Origin: Snodgrassella alvi
GTDB taxonomy: Bacteria; Pseudomonadota; Gammaproteobacteria; Burkholderiales; Neisseriaceae
Length of the DNA stretch: 64,000 bases
Reading direction: 5' to 3'
Assembly: GCF_002777745.1 (NCBI RefSeq)
Contig: NZ_MEIO01000055.1
Coordinates: 62,001 to 126,000, forward strand
The translations under genes were made by a program, and so were the position numbers. The notes under the pieces were generated by a model. The model worked only from the letters and a program-made list of their open reading frames with translations. It was not told the origin of the DNA and made no database searches. Every line of letters starts with the position of its first letter. Within the stretch, counting starts at the first letter, position 1. Of this stretch, positions 31,410 through 40,586 are shown piece by piece.

Positions 31410-32192
31410 ATGACTGTTTCCGATTCCACAGCCTTTTATCAACATGCCTTACAACAATGCCTGCTTATACAAACTGACCTGATGCAAAGCCATACATTAG
31501 CAAATGGAGAAAGAGTATGGGTACGTAAGGCTGGCGCGCGCAACAGCGCTTGGCGTTATCATCTATTAAAACTAGCTCAGCAAATCAGTGGCATTCACAT
31601 GCTTCAGCCTGTACCCAATCTGGGTGGTATTCCTTCCCTGCAAACAGAAGCAGCCCGTCTGCATGCGCTATCCATAGCAGGCGTTCAGGTACCGATCATT
31701 CTGGCACAACAGCCAAATGCACTGATGATTAGCCATATTGGTGAACACAATCTGGAAAAAGAATGGAAACAGCACCAATACCAGCCAGAAATTCTGCTAC
31801 AACGCTGGCAGCTTGGTCTTAATGCTATCGAAGATGTACACAAACGCAAGCAGTACCTCAGTGAAACTTTTGCCCGCAACATGATTTACGTCAATCAAAA
31901 CAGCATAGGCTTTATTGATTTTGAGGATGACCCACTGTCAGTGATGCCTTTACCAGCATGTCATGCCCGCGACTGGCTGTGTTACCTGCACTCAGGCGCA
32001 CGCCTGATGCAAGATTATAGCGTAGCCAGTCAGGCCAAAGCCTTGTGGGACAATATGATGCATAATCAGCCCCATGAAGTTCATACCATCGTAGCCAACA
32101 GTTTGCGTAAAATCCGCTGGATGCGCTATTTAACCGCCGGATTTTATGGCAAAGACACTCTCAAATTGGCAGCTATGGCCAATTATGCCTGA
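31410..32192 (+). CDS. Protein-kinase-fold (Bud32/LPS-kinase-like) protein
   Basis: A 260-residue protein with the lipopolysaccharide-kinase/Bud32 fold. Candidate ATP-binding Lys40 (VWVRKAG), helix-C Glu80, His144, Asn157 (FARNMIYV) and Asp170 (FIDFEDDP, the DFG position) are in order. The residue five before Asn157, usually the catalytic Asp, is Glu152. No membrane segment is apparent in the N-terminal part. Substrate unknown; it may be a small-molecule or glycan kinase, or an inactive relative. It follows the flavoenzyme by 67 bases. Confidence 0.65.
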   Translation: MTVSDSTAFYQHALQQCLLIQTDLMQSHTLANGERVWVRKAGARNSAWRYHLLKLAQQISGIHMLQPVPNLGGIPSLQTEAARLHALSIAGVQVPIILAQQPNALMISHIGEHNLEKEWKQHQYQPEILLQRWQLGLNAIEDVHKRKQYLSETFARNMIYVNQNSIGFIDFEDDPLSVMPLPACHARDWLCYLHSGARLMQDYSVASQAKALWDNMMHNQPHEVHTIVANSLRKIRWMRYLTAGFYGKDTLKLAAMANYA

Positions 32193-32264
32193 TATAGCCG
32201 AATAATAACACGTTAATAATGATACGGTTATATACAAGTACAGCTAAGCAATTAGCGAAAACAA

Positions 32265-32294
32265 AAGGCTGTAGCACAATTGTTCTACAGCCTT
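32265..32294. terminator. Bidirectional terminator between the kinase-fold gene and fnr
   Basis: Perfect 10-bp stem AAGGCTGTAG/CTACAGCCTT with a 10-base loop. On the minus strand TTTTGTTTTC follows; it sits between convergent genes. Confidence 0.75.
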
Positions 32295-32314
32295 ACTTCA
32301 GATCCGGACAAAAT

Positions 32315-33055
32315 TTAACTCGCCGCCTTCTGGCAATGCATCACCATTTCCTGCAACATCCATGGTTGAAGTAACTGTATGTGCTTGTGTTCCACCTTAA
32401 TCCAGCCCTCATGCTGAAATTTGGACAGAGTACGGCTTACTGTTTCGAGTTTCAGCCCCAGATAGCTGCCAATTTCCTCACGTGACATACGCAGAATAAA
32501 ATCATTGGCCGCGAAACCACGGAAGCTCAGACGATGAGACAGATTAACCAGAAAGGCCGCCAGACGTTCTTCAGCACGCATATTCCCCAACATCAGCATT
32601 AGCTCCTGTGTACGCAGGATTTCCTGACTCATCAGACGATAAAAATGGGTTTGTAATGAAGGTAGCAGATTACCAGCATCCTCCAGATTATTAAACGGCA
32701 GCTCACATACCTCGCTGTCTTCCAGAGCCACTGCATCACAGCCATGAATATTATTACAAATACCATCCAACCCGAGCAGCTCGCCAGACATGAAAAATCC
32801 TGTCACCTGATCGCGCCCGTCCTGACTATTTACCATCGTTTTGAAAAAACCGGTACGCACCGCAAATATTGCACCAAAAGGTTCACCGGCTCGGAACAGA
32901 TATTCACCCTTTTTCAGGCGACGACTCTGACGAATAATCGCGCCCAGCTCAGTTAATTCTCGTTCCTTCAGCATTACCGGCATACAAAGAATATGTAAAG
33001 AACATTTCTCACACAATTTCTGTACTACTTCACCCTGTTTATGCAATCTAATCAT
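32315..33055 (-). CDS. fnr: FNR-type oxygen-sensing transcription regulator
   Basis: A 246-residue CRP/FNR regulator that switches gene expression when oxygen falls. All four ligands for an oxygen-labile [4Fe-4S] cluster are present: C15, C18 and C24 in the N-terminus and C117 in DSEVCELPF. The cyclic-nucleotide-like beta roll spans about 45-150. The recognition helix ESVSR-like segment is LKLETVSRTLSKF (about 206-218), whose E..SR pattern reads TTGAT half-sites. It diverges from hemN, with one perfect FNR site between them. Confidence 0.95.
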   Translation of the reverse strand: MIRLHKQGEVVQKLCEKCSLHILCMPVMLKERELTELGAIIRQSRRLKKGEYLFRAGEPFGAIFAVRTGFFKTMVNSQDGRDQVTGFFMSGELLGLDGICNNIHGCDAVALEDSEVCELPFNNLEDAGNLLPSLQTHFYRLMSQEILRTQELMLMLGNMRAEERLAAFLVNLSHRLSFRGFAANDFILRMSREEIGSYLGLKLETVSRTLSKFQHEGWIKVEHKHIQLLQPWMLQEMVMHCQKAAS

Positions 33056-33113
33056 AATATATTTAATTAATTACCTGTTACACTTTGCCAAAGAACAACA
33101 TATAACAAACATA

Positions 33114-33127
33114 TTGATACAAATCAA
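33114..33127. promoter_or_regulatory. FNR binding site
   Basis: TTGAT-ACAA-ATCAA, an exact match to the FNR consensus TTGATNNNNATCAA. A CATTAT at 33150-33155 can serve as a -10 for hemN; with that start the site is centred at -41.5, the class II activation geometry. It lies 59 bases before the fnr start, so autoregulation is also possible. Confidence 0.88.
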
Positions 33128-33304
33128 ATTTTCTCTAGACAACCATACCCATTATTGACAAAGTGAATTGAATTTTCTATCAGACCCTGCTATTAATACA
33201 AAATAGGCTTATTATATAGTCACTGTTTTACTTTACTGCTGCATGTGCTTATTCTACCATAAATAGTTATCACTCCCATCTATTTTCCCAAGACATTCAA
33301 CAAG

Positions 33305-33317
33305 AATAATCATTATT
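33305..33317 (+). promoter_or_regulatory. Fur-box-like palindrome at the hemN start
   Basis: AATAATCATTATT, a perfect 6-1-6 palindrome matching the right two hexamers of the Fur consensus, ends 5 bases before the hemN ATG. In an AT-rich leader it could be chance. Confidence 0.4.
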
Positions 33318-33322
33318 ACCCA

Positions 33323-34711
33323 ATGAACACACCACGCATCAACATAGAATTTGACCGCAGTCTTATTGCTTCCTTACCTACTTCAGGCCCACGCTATACA
33401 TCCTATCCTACTGCGGATCGCTTTAATTCCGCTTTTACAGCTTCACAGTTACAGACTACCCTACAGCGGCATATCAGCAACCAGCAGCCCGTATCCTTGT
33501 ATGTACACATACCCTTCTGTAATACCATCTGCTATTACTGCGGCTGTAATAAAATCATTACCAAAGATACCAGCCGTGCGGATCGCTATATCCAGTATCT
33601 GGATAAAGAGCTGGCACTTCTGGCTCAAAACTGGCAGGGCAAGCCTCTGCTGGCACAACTGCATTTCGGTGGCGGCACACCTACCTTTCTTAACGACGAC
33701 CAGCTAAGCCACATCTTTGCCAGCATCAGCCGCTACTTTACCCTGACCAGTCAGGGCGAATACTCCATTGAAATCGACCCGCGCAAAGTTACCGCCAGCA
33801 CAGTTGCTCATCTGGGCAAGCTCGGCTTTAACCGCATGAGTATCGGCATTCAGGATTTCAACCCTACCGTACAGCAAGCAGTCAACCGCATTCAAAGTGA
33901 AGCTGAAACCCGTGCCGTGATTGAAGCAGCACGCCATAATGGTTTTCAATCAGTCAGCGTTGATTTAATCTATGGCCTGCCACACCAGACAGAAGCTTCC
34001 ATGCGCTGCACCTTGGATCATGTATTGGAATTGCAGCCAGACCGTATTGCCATGTATCACTATGCACATTTGCCGCATCTGTTCAAACCTCAGCGGCGGA
34101 TCGATACAGCAGCGGTACCAGACAGCAGTGTCAAACTGGATATCCTCCAAAATACCGTACACTACCTGTTACAGCAGGGCTATATCTTTATTGGCATGGA
34201 TCACTTTGCCAAACCACATGACGAGCTGGCTATTGCCCTGTCAGAAGGGCGTCTGCAACGCAATTTTCAGGGTTATTCAACCCATGCCGACTGCGATTTA
34301 ATTGCCATTGGTGTATCCAGCATCGGCAAAATAGCCAATATCTACAGCCAGAATGAAAAAGAATTAACAGCCTATTATCAGGCACTGGATGAAAACCGCC
34401 TGCCGGTTATGCGTGGCTACCAGCTCAACACAGATGATTTACTGCGCCGACAGGTGATACAAGACCTAATGTGTCGCTTCCAGCTCAGCTATCACGACTA
34501 TAGCACAGCAATGCAACAGCCTTTTCAAACCTATTTCGCGGCTGAACAGGCCGACTTACAACAACTGGCACAGCTTGGCCTACTCCACCTTACCGACCAA
34601 CAATTACAGGTTACTCCGAAAGGACGTCTACTGATTCGCAATATCGCTATGGTATTTGATCATTACTTGCGTCAGAAACGCACTGCTGCCCAGTATTCAC
34701 GCACACTATAA
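33323..34711 (+). CDS. hemN: Oxygen-independent coproporphyrinogen III dehydrogenase
   Basis: Radical-SAM enzyme that converts coproporphyrinogen III to protoporphyrinogen IX without oxygen, for haem synthesis. The 462-residue protein has the cluster motif VHIPFCNTICYYCGCNK (CxxxCxxC), LHFGGGTPTFLNDDQL and NRMSIGIQDFNPTVQQAVNR, with the HemN C-terminal domain. FNR control through the perfect site upstream suits an enzyme for low oxygen. No strong ribosome binding site precedes the ATG. Confidence 0.97.
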   Translation: MNTPRINIEFDRSLIASLPTSGPRYTSYPTADRFNSAFTASQLQTTLQRHISNQQPVSLYVHIPFCNTICYYCGCNKIITKDTSRADRYIQYLDKELALLAQNWQGKPLLAQLHFGGGTPTFLNDDQLSHIFASISRYFTLTSQGEYSIEIDPRKVTASTVAHLGKLGFNRMSIGIQDFNPTVQQAVNRIQSEAETRAVIEAARHNGFQSVSVDLIYGLPHQTEASMRCTLDHVLELQPDRIAMYHYAHLPHLFKPQRRIDTAAVPDSSVKLDILQNTVHYLLQQGYIFIGMDHFAKPHDELAIALSEGRLQRNFQGYSTHADCDLIAIGVSSIGKIANIYSQNEKELTAYYQALDENRLPVMRGYQLNTDDLLRRQVIQDLMCRFQLSYHDYSTAMQQPFQTYFAAEQADLQQLAQLGLLHLTDQQLQVTPKGRLLIRNIAMVFDHYLRQKRTAAQYSRTL

Positions 34712-35013
34712 CAATTAAATGACAGAGTCAAACAGCCACAGATACTATTGCAAAGTAATAAATGGTATAACCAGTCATTATATTAGTATATTTCTTCACC
34801 TATAATATCAATAATTTGAAACTAAACCAGTTCCCATAATAAACCTCGCAGTTTATTGAACTGGTTTTAATTTATCTTTAAGCAGCGCCTGAATAATCTA
34901 ATTTACTGCCTACATCTTTCTCAGACACTCCCCCATGTCTACAGATTATTCTGGTCATTTACGCTCAATCAATATATAAAGACATCAAATAGAAAATATT
35001 CTTACATATTAAT
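34712..35013. other. Gap between hemN and the Nudix gene
   Basis: About 300 AT-rich bases with no gene. It contains the hemN terminator listed separately. Confidence 0.45.
34824..34867 (+). terminator. Terminator of hemN
   Basis: Outer stem AAACCAGTTC/GAACTGGTTT (34824-34833 with 34858-34867) and inner stem AATAAAC/GTTTATT (34838-34844 with 34851-34857), followed by TAATTT. Confidence 0.8.
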
Positions 35014-35640
35014 ATGTTTACCTCACCAGATAGCCTGAACCAGTTTCTGCATTATGCCAGTACCACCACTACCTCGGTGATACTCAGTCAGCGCAGAGAA
35101 TCACTGCAACACCTACCTGTTACCTTTCAGCAGGCAGCAGTACTCATGCCCTTCGACTGGAATCATGGTACAACCCAAATCTGGCTAAGCCAGCGCAGCA
35201 AACAACTGCGTCAGCACAGCGGACAAATTGCCTTTCCCGGTGGTAAACTGGAAGAAAATGAAAACAGCATCACAGCTGCATTTCGTGAAAGCATAGAAGA
35301 AACTGGTTTGATTCGTAACCAGTGGCATCTGGCCGGCACACTACCATCATGCTATATTCCAAGCGGCTTTAAAGTCGTCCCAGTTTTAGCCTGGAGCAAT
35401 GCACACCTGCAATGGCAGCTCAACCATGCTGAAGTCAGCGAAATGTTTGCTATTCCTCTGTCCATCGCTCTGGATAGCAGCCAATATCAGCAAAGCATCA
35501 TCTATTATCAGCAGCGCCGGCTTCCCGTCTATCATTTATATTACCAACACTGGCACATCTGGGGCGCCACCGCGTGTATGTTGCTACACATGGCACAATG
35601 CTATCAGGTATGGTATCGGCAAATGCCATCAGCCCTGTAA
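35014..35640 (+). CDS. Nudix hydrolase, CoA pyrophosphatase family (NudL/YeaB-like)
   Basis: A 208-residue protein with a full Nudix box, GGKLEENENSITAAFRES then IEETGL, near residues 75-98. The extra segment LSQRSKQLRQHSGQIAFPGG just before it (about 56-75) is the UPF0035 signature found in CoA pyrophosphatases of the NudL group. It probably trims CoA or dinucleotides. Its 3' end overlaps the convergent nnrE gene by 12 bases. Confidence 0.88.
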   Translation: MFTSPDSLNQFLHYASTTTTSVILSQRRESLQHLPVTFQQAAVLMPFDWNHGTTQIWLSQRSKQLRQHSGQIAFPGGKLEENENSITAAFRESIEETGLIRNQWHLAGTLPSCYIPSGFKVVPVLAWSNAHLQWQLNHAEVSEMFAIPLSIALDSSQYQQSIIYYQQRRLPVYHLYYQHWHIWGATACMLLHMAQCYQVWYRQMPSAL

Positions 35641-36249
35641 ATCAATACACAGCACTTCACCACATAATTGTTGAACCTGCGTCAGACAATGAGCTGGTTT
35701 CAATGCCTGAAAAGCATAAGTAAGCTGTGCCTGAAAACTGCCACTGGCCACTGTGTCCCCATCTCCAGCCACTCCACTGGGCATATCCAGCGCTACCCGA
35801 AACACATCAGCCTGAGCCACCGTAGCAAAACATTCTCCTACAGCTTGTGGCAGCTCCCCATGAAAACCAGTACCATACACCGCATCCACCACCAGCTGCA
35901 TGGATGGCAGTACAACGTCCAGCTGTGCCATATCCACATAATTGATCGCAGCAGGTAGACGTACCTGATTAGCGGCCGCCAAAACAGACAATTGCCTCCC
36001 CTGCAACCACACAATAGTTACCGGCCAGTGCTGTTGCGCCAATATCCGTGCCAGTACCAGACCATCACCGGCATTATTACCCTTACCACAAAGCACCAGC
36101 GTATGCTGTGGATGCGGAAAACGCCGCATTAAATCCTCTGCAGCACGGCTACCCGCATGTTCCATCATTCTGGCATAGCTCAAACCAGCCAGATTCTGTT
36201 GATCTTCCCATGCTTTCATCCGTGCCACAGTCCAAACCGGCGTATGCAT
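35629..36249 (-). CDS. nnrE: NAD(P)H-hydrate epimerase (YjeF N-terminal domain)
   Basis: Repairs damaged NAD(P)H by epimerising its hydrate. The start at 36249 (MHTPVWTVARMKAWE) follows an excellent AAGGAAGAG and gives 206 residues. LCGKGNNAGDGLVLARIL holds the N-N-x-G-D-G motif; DAVYGTGFHGELP and ALDMPSGVAGDGD follow. It is the stand-alone epimerase, without the fused dehydratase domain of E. coli YjeF. folB lies 40 bases upstream on the same strand. Confidence 0.92.
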   Translation of the reverse strand: MHTPVWTVARMKAWEDQQNLAGLSYARMMEHAGSRAAEDLMRRFPHPQHTLVLCGKGNNAGDGLVLARILAQQHWPVTIVWLQGRQLSVLAAANQVRLPAAINYVDMAQLDVVLPSMQLVVDAVYGTGFHGELPQAVGECFATVAQADVFRVALDMPSGVAGDGDTVASGSFQAQLTYAFQALKPAHCLTQVQQLCGEVLCIDLQG

Positions 36250-36289
36250 ATCTCTTCCTTTTCCAGGCAAGGCAAACAATTATCACTTT

Positions 36290-36643
36290 TTAAGCCCGTT
36301 GTCGCTCAATTGATACACCCACCTCTTTGACACCAGCCAGAATCCCCGGCTTCACCACCTTCACCCGCACCCATAATGCCTCATAACGCGTCAGAATAAA
36401 TTGCGCCACATATTCAGCCAGCGCTTCCAGCAACAAAAATTCCTGTTCAGCTAATGCCTCGCGCAAGTTCTCAGCTACTCTGGCGTAATGAATCGTATCG
36501 TCAATATTATCGCTTAGCGCCGCCTGCTGAAAATCAGTACCAATATCCAAATCCAGCAGCAAAGTCTGTTGCTGCTGCCGCTCCCACTGATATACCCCAA
36601 TCAGCGTTTGCGCACTCATGCCATGTAAAAAGATAGTATCCAT
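36290..36643 (-). CDS. folB: Dihydroneopterin aldolase
   Basis: Folate synthesis: cleaves dihydroneopterin to hydroxymethyl-dihydropterin. The ATG at 36643 (MDTIFLHGMSAQTLIGVYQWE) gives 117 residues, the usual size. The catalytic Lys/Glu region includes IGVYQWERQQQQTLLLDLDI and LLEALAEYVAQFIL, with VRVKVVKPGILAGVKEVGV late. Divergent from plsY, an order also known from Neisseria and E. coli. folP is 3.5 kb away. Confidence 0.95.
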   Translation of the reverse strand: MDTIFLHGMSAQTLIGVYQWERQQQQTLLLDLDIGTDFQQAALSDNIDDTIHYARVAENLREALAEQEFLLLEALAEYVAQFILTRYEALWVRVKVVKPGILAGVKEVGVSIERQRA

Positions 36644-36701
36644 GTCCAACCCACTGGGCTAAAATGCAAACCCTAAGATTGTAGACCAAAGAAACCACTT
36701 T

Positions 36702-37301
36702 ATGGCTAACTACTTTGCAATTATCGGTGCCTACTTGTTAGGTTCCCTGTCTTTTGCTGTTATTGTTTCACGCTGCATGGGTATGCCCGACCCACACAGC
36801 TATGGCTCCGGCAACCCCGGCGCCACCAATGTCCTGCGTAGTGGCAGAAAAAGTGCCGCTGCTCTTACCCTGCTTGGCGACGCATTCAAAGGCTGGCTGG
36901 CCGTCTGGCTAGCAGAGCATTATCAGGCCACATGGCAACTAGACAACAGCATCATTGCCATAGTGGCGGTAGCGGTTCTTATCGGGCACATGTGGCCGGT
37001 ATTTTTTAAATTTAAAGGTGGCAAAGGCGTAGCTACTGCACTGGGCGTATTACTGGCCTTATCATGGCCTACTGCACTGATTTGCACTGCTGTCTGGCTT
37101 ATCATAGCCTTTGGCTTCAAAGTATCCTCATTGGCAGCCTTAATTGCCACCCTGATCAGCCCATTTATCGCCTGGTGGTTTATGCCGCAAACAAGCTGGG
37201 TATTTGCCATTATTGTGATCGATTTGCTCGTACTGTATCGGCATAAAAGCAATATTAAAAATCTGTTCAGCGGGCGTGAAAGCAAAATCGGCCAAAACTA
37301 A
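36702..37301 (+). CDS. plsY: Acyl-phosphate:glycerol-3-phosphate acyltransferase
   Basis: Inner-membrane enzyme for the first acylation of phospholipid synthesis, using acyl-phosphate made by PlsX. The 199-residue protein has about five membrane segments and the three conserved motifs: YGSGNPGATNVLRSGRK (about 35-51), HMWPVFFKFKGGKGVATALG and the later HKSNIKNLFSGRESKIG tail. It diverges from folB. A terminator follows. Confidence 0.96.
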   Translation: MANYFAIIGAYLLGSLSFAVIVSRCMGMPDPHSYGSGNPGATNVLRSGRKSAAALTLLGDAFKGWLAVWLAEHYQATWQLDNSIIAIVAVAVLIGHMWPVFFKFKGGKGVATALGVLLALSWPTALICTAVWLIIAFGFKVSSLAALIATLISPFIAWWFMPQTSWVFAIIVIDLLVLYRHKSNIKNLFSGRESKIGQN

Positions 37302-37321
37302 AACACACAGTAATAGCCAAT

Positions 37322-37352
37322 AAAAAAGACAGTTATCACAACTGTCTTTTTT
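37322..37352. terminator. Bidirectional terminator between plsY and dedA
   Basis: Perfect 13-bp stem AAAAAAGACAGTT/AACTGTCTTTTTT with loop ATCAC, between convergent genes. Confidence 0.92.
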
Positions 37353-37374
37353 ATTAATACAAAAATTCCGAGGT

Positions 37375-38049
37375 TTATTTCAAACCTTGCTTTTGCTGTT
37401 TGCGGGTGCGGCGACGCTGGCGAATTTCAGCAATCTTACGTTTAAAAAACTGCACACGCTGACGTTTTTTCCACCAGTAATACACCAAAGCCAGCACACC
37501 AACACCAATAACAACATACACCACTGCCTGAAACTGATGTACCTTATGCATCAGCCAGTCGATATTCTCCGCACCATATTCACCCAGATATACCCAGACA
37601 GGTACCGAAATCATCGCAGCCAGTCCATCCATCAGTAAAAACTTCAGAATCGAAACCTTACCACTGATACCTGCCGTAATATAAATCGGCGTACGCAATC
37701 CCGGCAGAAAACGGGCGATAAACAGCACCCTACTACCATATTTATCAAACTTATCCTGCACCTGAGCATAACGCTTTGGCGTCATTACCCGCTGCACAAA
37801 ACGGAATTTCAGAATACGATGGCCGAACACCCGCCCTGCGGTAAACATCAGGCCATCACCTACCAGCACACCAGCCATGCCTACTACAAACATCGTATGC
37901 ACATTCGCGTGCCCCAGACCGGCAATCACACCACCAGTAACCAGCGTTACATCTTCGGGTATTGGCACGCCAAAGCCACAGGCTACCAACACCAGAAATA
38001 CCGCTGCATAGCCATACTCAGTAAAAAAAGCTTCCAGCAATGCAAACAT
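37375..38049 (-). CDS. DedA-family inner membrane protein
   Basis: A 224-residue polytopic membrane protein of the DedA family, thought to flip lipid carriers or keep envelope charge and proton balance. The family motifs are present: VACGFGVPIPEDVTLVTGG near residue 22, GMAGVLVGDGLMFTAGRVFG, and RFLPGLRTPIYITAGISG in the middle with the conserved Arg. The C-terminal 35 residues are strongly basic (KKRQRVQFFKRKIAEIRQRR). Transcribed after glmM, 37 bases downstream with no terminator between. Confidence 0.92.
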   Translation of the reverse strand: MFALLEAFFTEYGYAAVFLVLVACGFGVPIPEDVTLVTGGVIAGLGHANVHTMFVVGMAGVLVGDGLMFTAGRVFGHRILKFRFVQRVMTPKRYAQVQDKFDKYGSRVLFIARFLPGLRTPIYITAGISGKVSILKFLLMDGLAAMISVPVWVYLGEYGAENIDWLMHKVHQFQAVVYVVIGVGVLALVYYWWKKRQRVQFFKRKIAEIRQRRRTRKQQKQGLK

Positions 38050-38086
38050 AAAATGCCCGTTCTTCTCTCATTCTGACCGAACAGAT

Positions 38087-39430
38087 TTAATCCGCCAAAC
38101 CCGCCACAATCGCATTAGCAATTTTTTCAGCTGCCTGCTGCGCAGTCTCAATCTGGCGTGCTTCCACCATTACCCGCACCACTGGTTCTGTTCCTGATGG
38201 GCGGAGTACCACGCGCCCATTTTCTCCCAGCTGTGCCGTCACCTCATCAGCCACCGGCGTGGCAATGCTCTGCCAGTCCTGACCCGGCTCAATATGAACA
38301 TTAATCATGGTTTGCGGAAAAGGCTGCCAGTCAGTAAGTATACTGGCCAAATCCTGCTGTAAACCTTGCAAAGCTGCAAAGACCTGTAAAGCTGCAATAA
38401 TCCCATCACCAGTATTATGCTTATCCAGACAAACAATATGGCCGGAAGCCTCACCTCCCAGCGACCACTGGTGCTGATGCAACTGTTCCAACACATAACG
38501 ATCGCCCACCCGGGCACGGACAAAATCAATACCCAACTGTTTAAATGCCAGTTCCATTGCCAGATTAGTCATGGCCGTTCCAACCACGCCACCATTTAGA
38601 CAACCGGCTGCGGCACGTGCCTTAGCGATAACATAAATCAGCGCATCACCATCATAAACCTTGCCAACCTTATCTACCATCATCAGCCGATCACCATCAC
38701 CATCCAGTGCAATACCGTAATCTGCTTCATTCTGTAATACCGCAGCCTGCAACGATTTAGTATAAGTTGCGCCAATTTTCTGATTGATATTATAACCATT
38801 AGGCTTATCGCCAATGCATACCACATCAGCACCCAATTCATGGAAAACTTTAGGAGCCACATCATAAGCTGCGCCATTGGCAGTATCTACCACCAGCTTC
38901 AAACCACGCAAATTCAAATGGCTGGGAAAAGTAGACTTGCAAAATTCAATATAGCGGTCCACAGCACCATTAATACGCCGGGCACGGCCAAGCTGGCTGG
39001 ATGGCACAGTCTGCACCGGTTTTTCCAGTTCTGCTTCAATTTCCAGCTCCAGATGGTCACTCAGCTTCACCCCACCCTCAGCGAAAAACTTAATCCCATT
39101 ATCGTGATATGCATTATGTGAAGCAGAAATCATCACCCCACAATCCAGACGCAGCGCACGGGTTAAATACGCCACACCTGGCGTCGGTAATGGACCAGTA
39201 AGCAGTACATTCACTCCTGCCGCAGTAAAACCAGCTTCCATCGCCGCTTCCAGCATATAGCCAGATATGCGCGTATCCTTACCAATTAGCACAGTAGGCT
39301 GATGATCAGTTCCGTGCTGAACCAATACATGGCCAGCAGCATAAGCTAATTTCAGTACAAATTCAGGCGTAATCGGAAACTTGCCTACTTCACCACGTAT
39401 CCCGTCAGTACCGAAATATTTCTTTGCCAT
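38087..39430 (-). CDS. glmM: Phosphoglucosamine mutase
   Basis: Interconverts glucosamine-6-P and glucosamine-1-P for UDP-GlcNAc and peptidoglycan. The ATG at 39430 follows a GGAG by 6 bases; a GTG one codon earlier is not favoured. The 447-residue protein has [10 protein letters not shown] at the start, the phosphoserine loop [19 protein letters not shown], the metal loop [13 protein letters not shown] and the sugar loop GEASGHIV, with [15 protein letters not shown] at the end. It closes the ftsH-folP-glmM block. Confidence 0.97.
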   Translation of the reverse strand: MAKKYFGTDGIRGEVGKFPITPEFVLKLAYAAGHVLVQHGTDHQPTVLIGKDTRISGYMLEAAMEAGFTAAGVNVLLTGPLPTPGVAYLTRALRLDCGVMISASHNAYHDNGIKFFAEGGVKLSDHLELEIEAELEKPVQTVPSSQLGRARRINGAVDRYIEFCKSTFPSHLNLRGLKLVVDTANGAAYDVAPKVFHELGADVVCIGDKPNGYNINQKIGATYTKSLQAAVLQNEADYGIALDGDGDRLMMVDKVGKVYDGDALIYVIAKARAAAGCLNGGVVGTAMTNLAMELAFKQLGIDFVRARVGDRYVLEQLHQHQWSLGGEASGHIVCLDKHNTGDGIIAALQVFAALQGLQQDLASILTDWQPFPQTMINVHIEPGQDWQSIATPVADEVTAQLGENGRVVLRPSGTEPVVRVMVEARQIETAQQAAEKIANAIVAGLAD

Positions 39431-39716
39431 CACCTACTCCAACCAATTAAAACAAGACTGTTATTTTAGAACAGGCATAGCTGTCCAGTCAGTAAATAAA
39501 ATAGTATTTGCGAGCCTATTCGGCCAATATTCGTAAAATACAGCCTACTATTTCCATTAAAAACCTAAAGTCAAGCCCTGAAGAACAGGCTTATCCCGCC
39601 AATGCATAAACCGCATCTATCTAATATCCGAATACCTGTACATTCAGAAGATGCCCGAACAGCGCCACAATGACAAAAGCACAGCAGCAATTCTGGCAGA
39701 GAAAACAAATTCACTT

Positions 39717-40586
39717 TCATTGCACACCAGCACCCAAAGCAGCCCATACCTGCAATCCTTGGCGGGTCTCACGCACATCATGCACCCGTACAATCGCAGC
39801 CCCGCGCGCCACCGCAGCCACCGCAGCCACCACACTGCCAGTAACCCGTTGCCGTGGGTCTGTTTCAGCAGTTAGCAAACCAATCATCGTCTTACGTGAC
39901 ACACCAATCAGAGCCGGGCAGCCCGCAAGTACCTGCCATGCAGCAAAATGCTGCATCAAAGCAATATTATGCTCAAGGGTTTTGCCAAAACCAAACCCCG
40001 GATCTACCGTCAGACGCGTACGTTTAATACCGGCCTGCTCACATACCTGCACCCGTTGCTGTAAATACTGGCCAACCTCTGTCACCACATCCTCATATAC
40101 AGGATTATGCTGCATATTCTCTGGTTGCCCCTGCATATGCATCAGACACACCCCCACATCCTGCTGCTGCGCCAACAAAGCTACCGCGTCGGCATCCTCT
40201 AGCGCCTGAATATCATTAATCCCGTCTGCTAGCTGCTGTTCCAGTAATTGGCGCATTACCCATGTACGCCGCGTATCCACCGTTAAGGGCACATTCCAAG
40301 TTATCAATTCACGCAGTACCGGCTCAATCCGTGCCCACTCTTCCTGAGGCGACACAAAAGCCGAACCAGGACGTGAACTTTCGCCACCTATATCCAGAAT
40401 ATCAGCCCCATCTTTCAGCAGCTGCTCTGCATGATTTAAGGCCACCGTCAGCGAAGCATTGTAACGGCCACCATCAGAAAACGAATCCGGCGTTAAATTG
40501 ACAATACCCATAATCTTCGGAGCAGCGAGATCAACCTGAAACCGACCACACTGCCAGTAAGTTTGCATAGAACTATCCATAATCAA
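39717..40586 (-). CDS. folP: Dihydropteroate synthase
   Basis: Condenses hydroxymethyl-dihydropterin pyrophosphate with p-aminobenzoate; the sulfonamide target. The 289-residue TIM barrel shows [16 protein letters not shown] (about 27-42), [14 protein letters not shown] and [16 protein letters not shown], with GVSRKTMIG late. The exact start is uncertain, since three Met codons occur in the first seven. Order rlmE-ftsH-folP-glmM is conserved in many proteobacteria, but an 880-base gap separates it from ftsH here. Confidence 0.95.
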   Translation of the reverse strand: MIMDSSMQTYWQCGRFQVDLAAPKIMGIVNLTPDSFSDGGRYNASLTVALNHAEQLLKDGADILDIGGESSRPGSAFVSPQEEWARIEPVLRELITWNVPLTVDTRRTWVMRQLLEQQLADGINDIQALEDADAVALLAQQQDVGVCLMHMQGQPENMQHNPVYEDVVTEVGQYLQQRVQVCEQAGIKRTRLTVDPGFGFGKTLEHNIALMQHFAAWQVLAGCPALIGVSRKTMIGLLTAETDPRQRVTGSVVAAVAAVARGAAIVRVHDVRETRQGLQVWAALGAGVQ

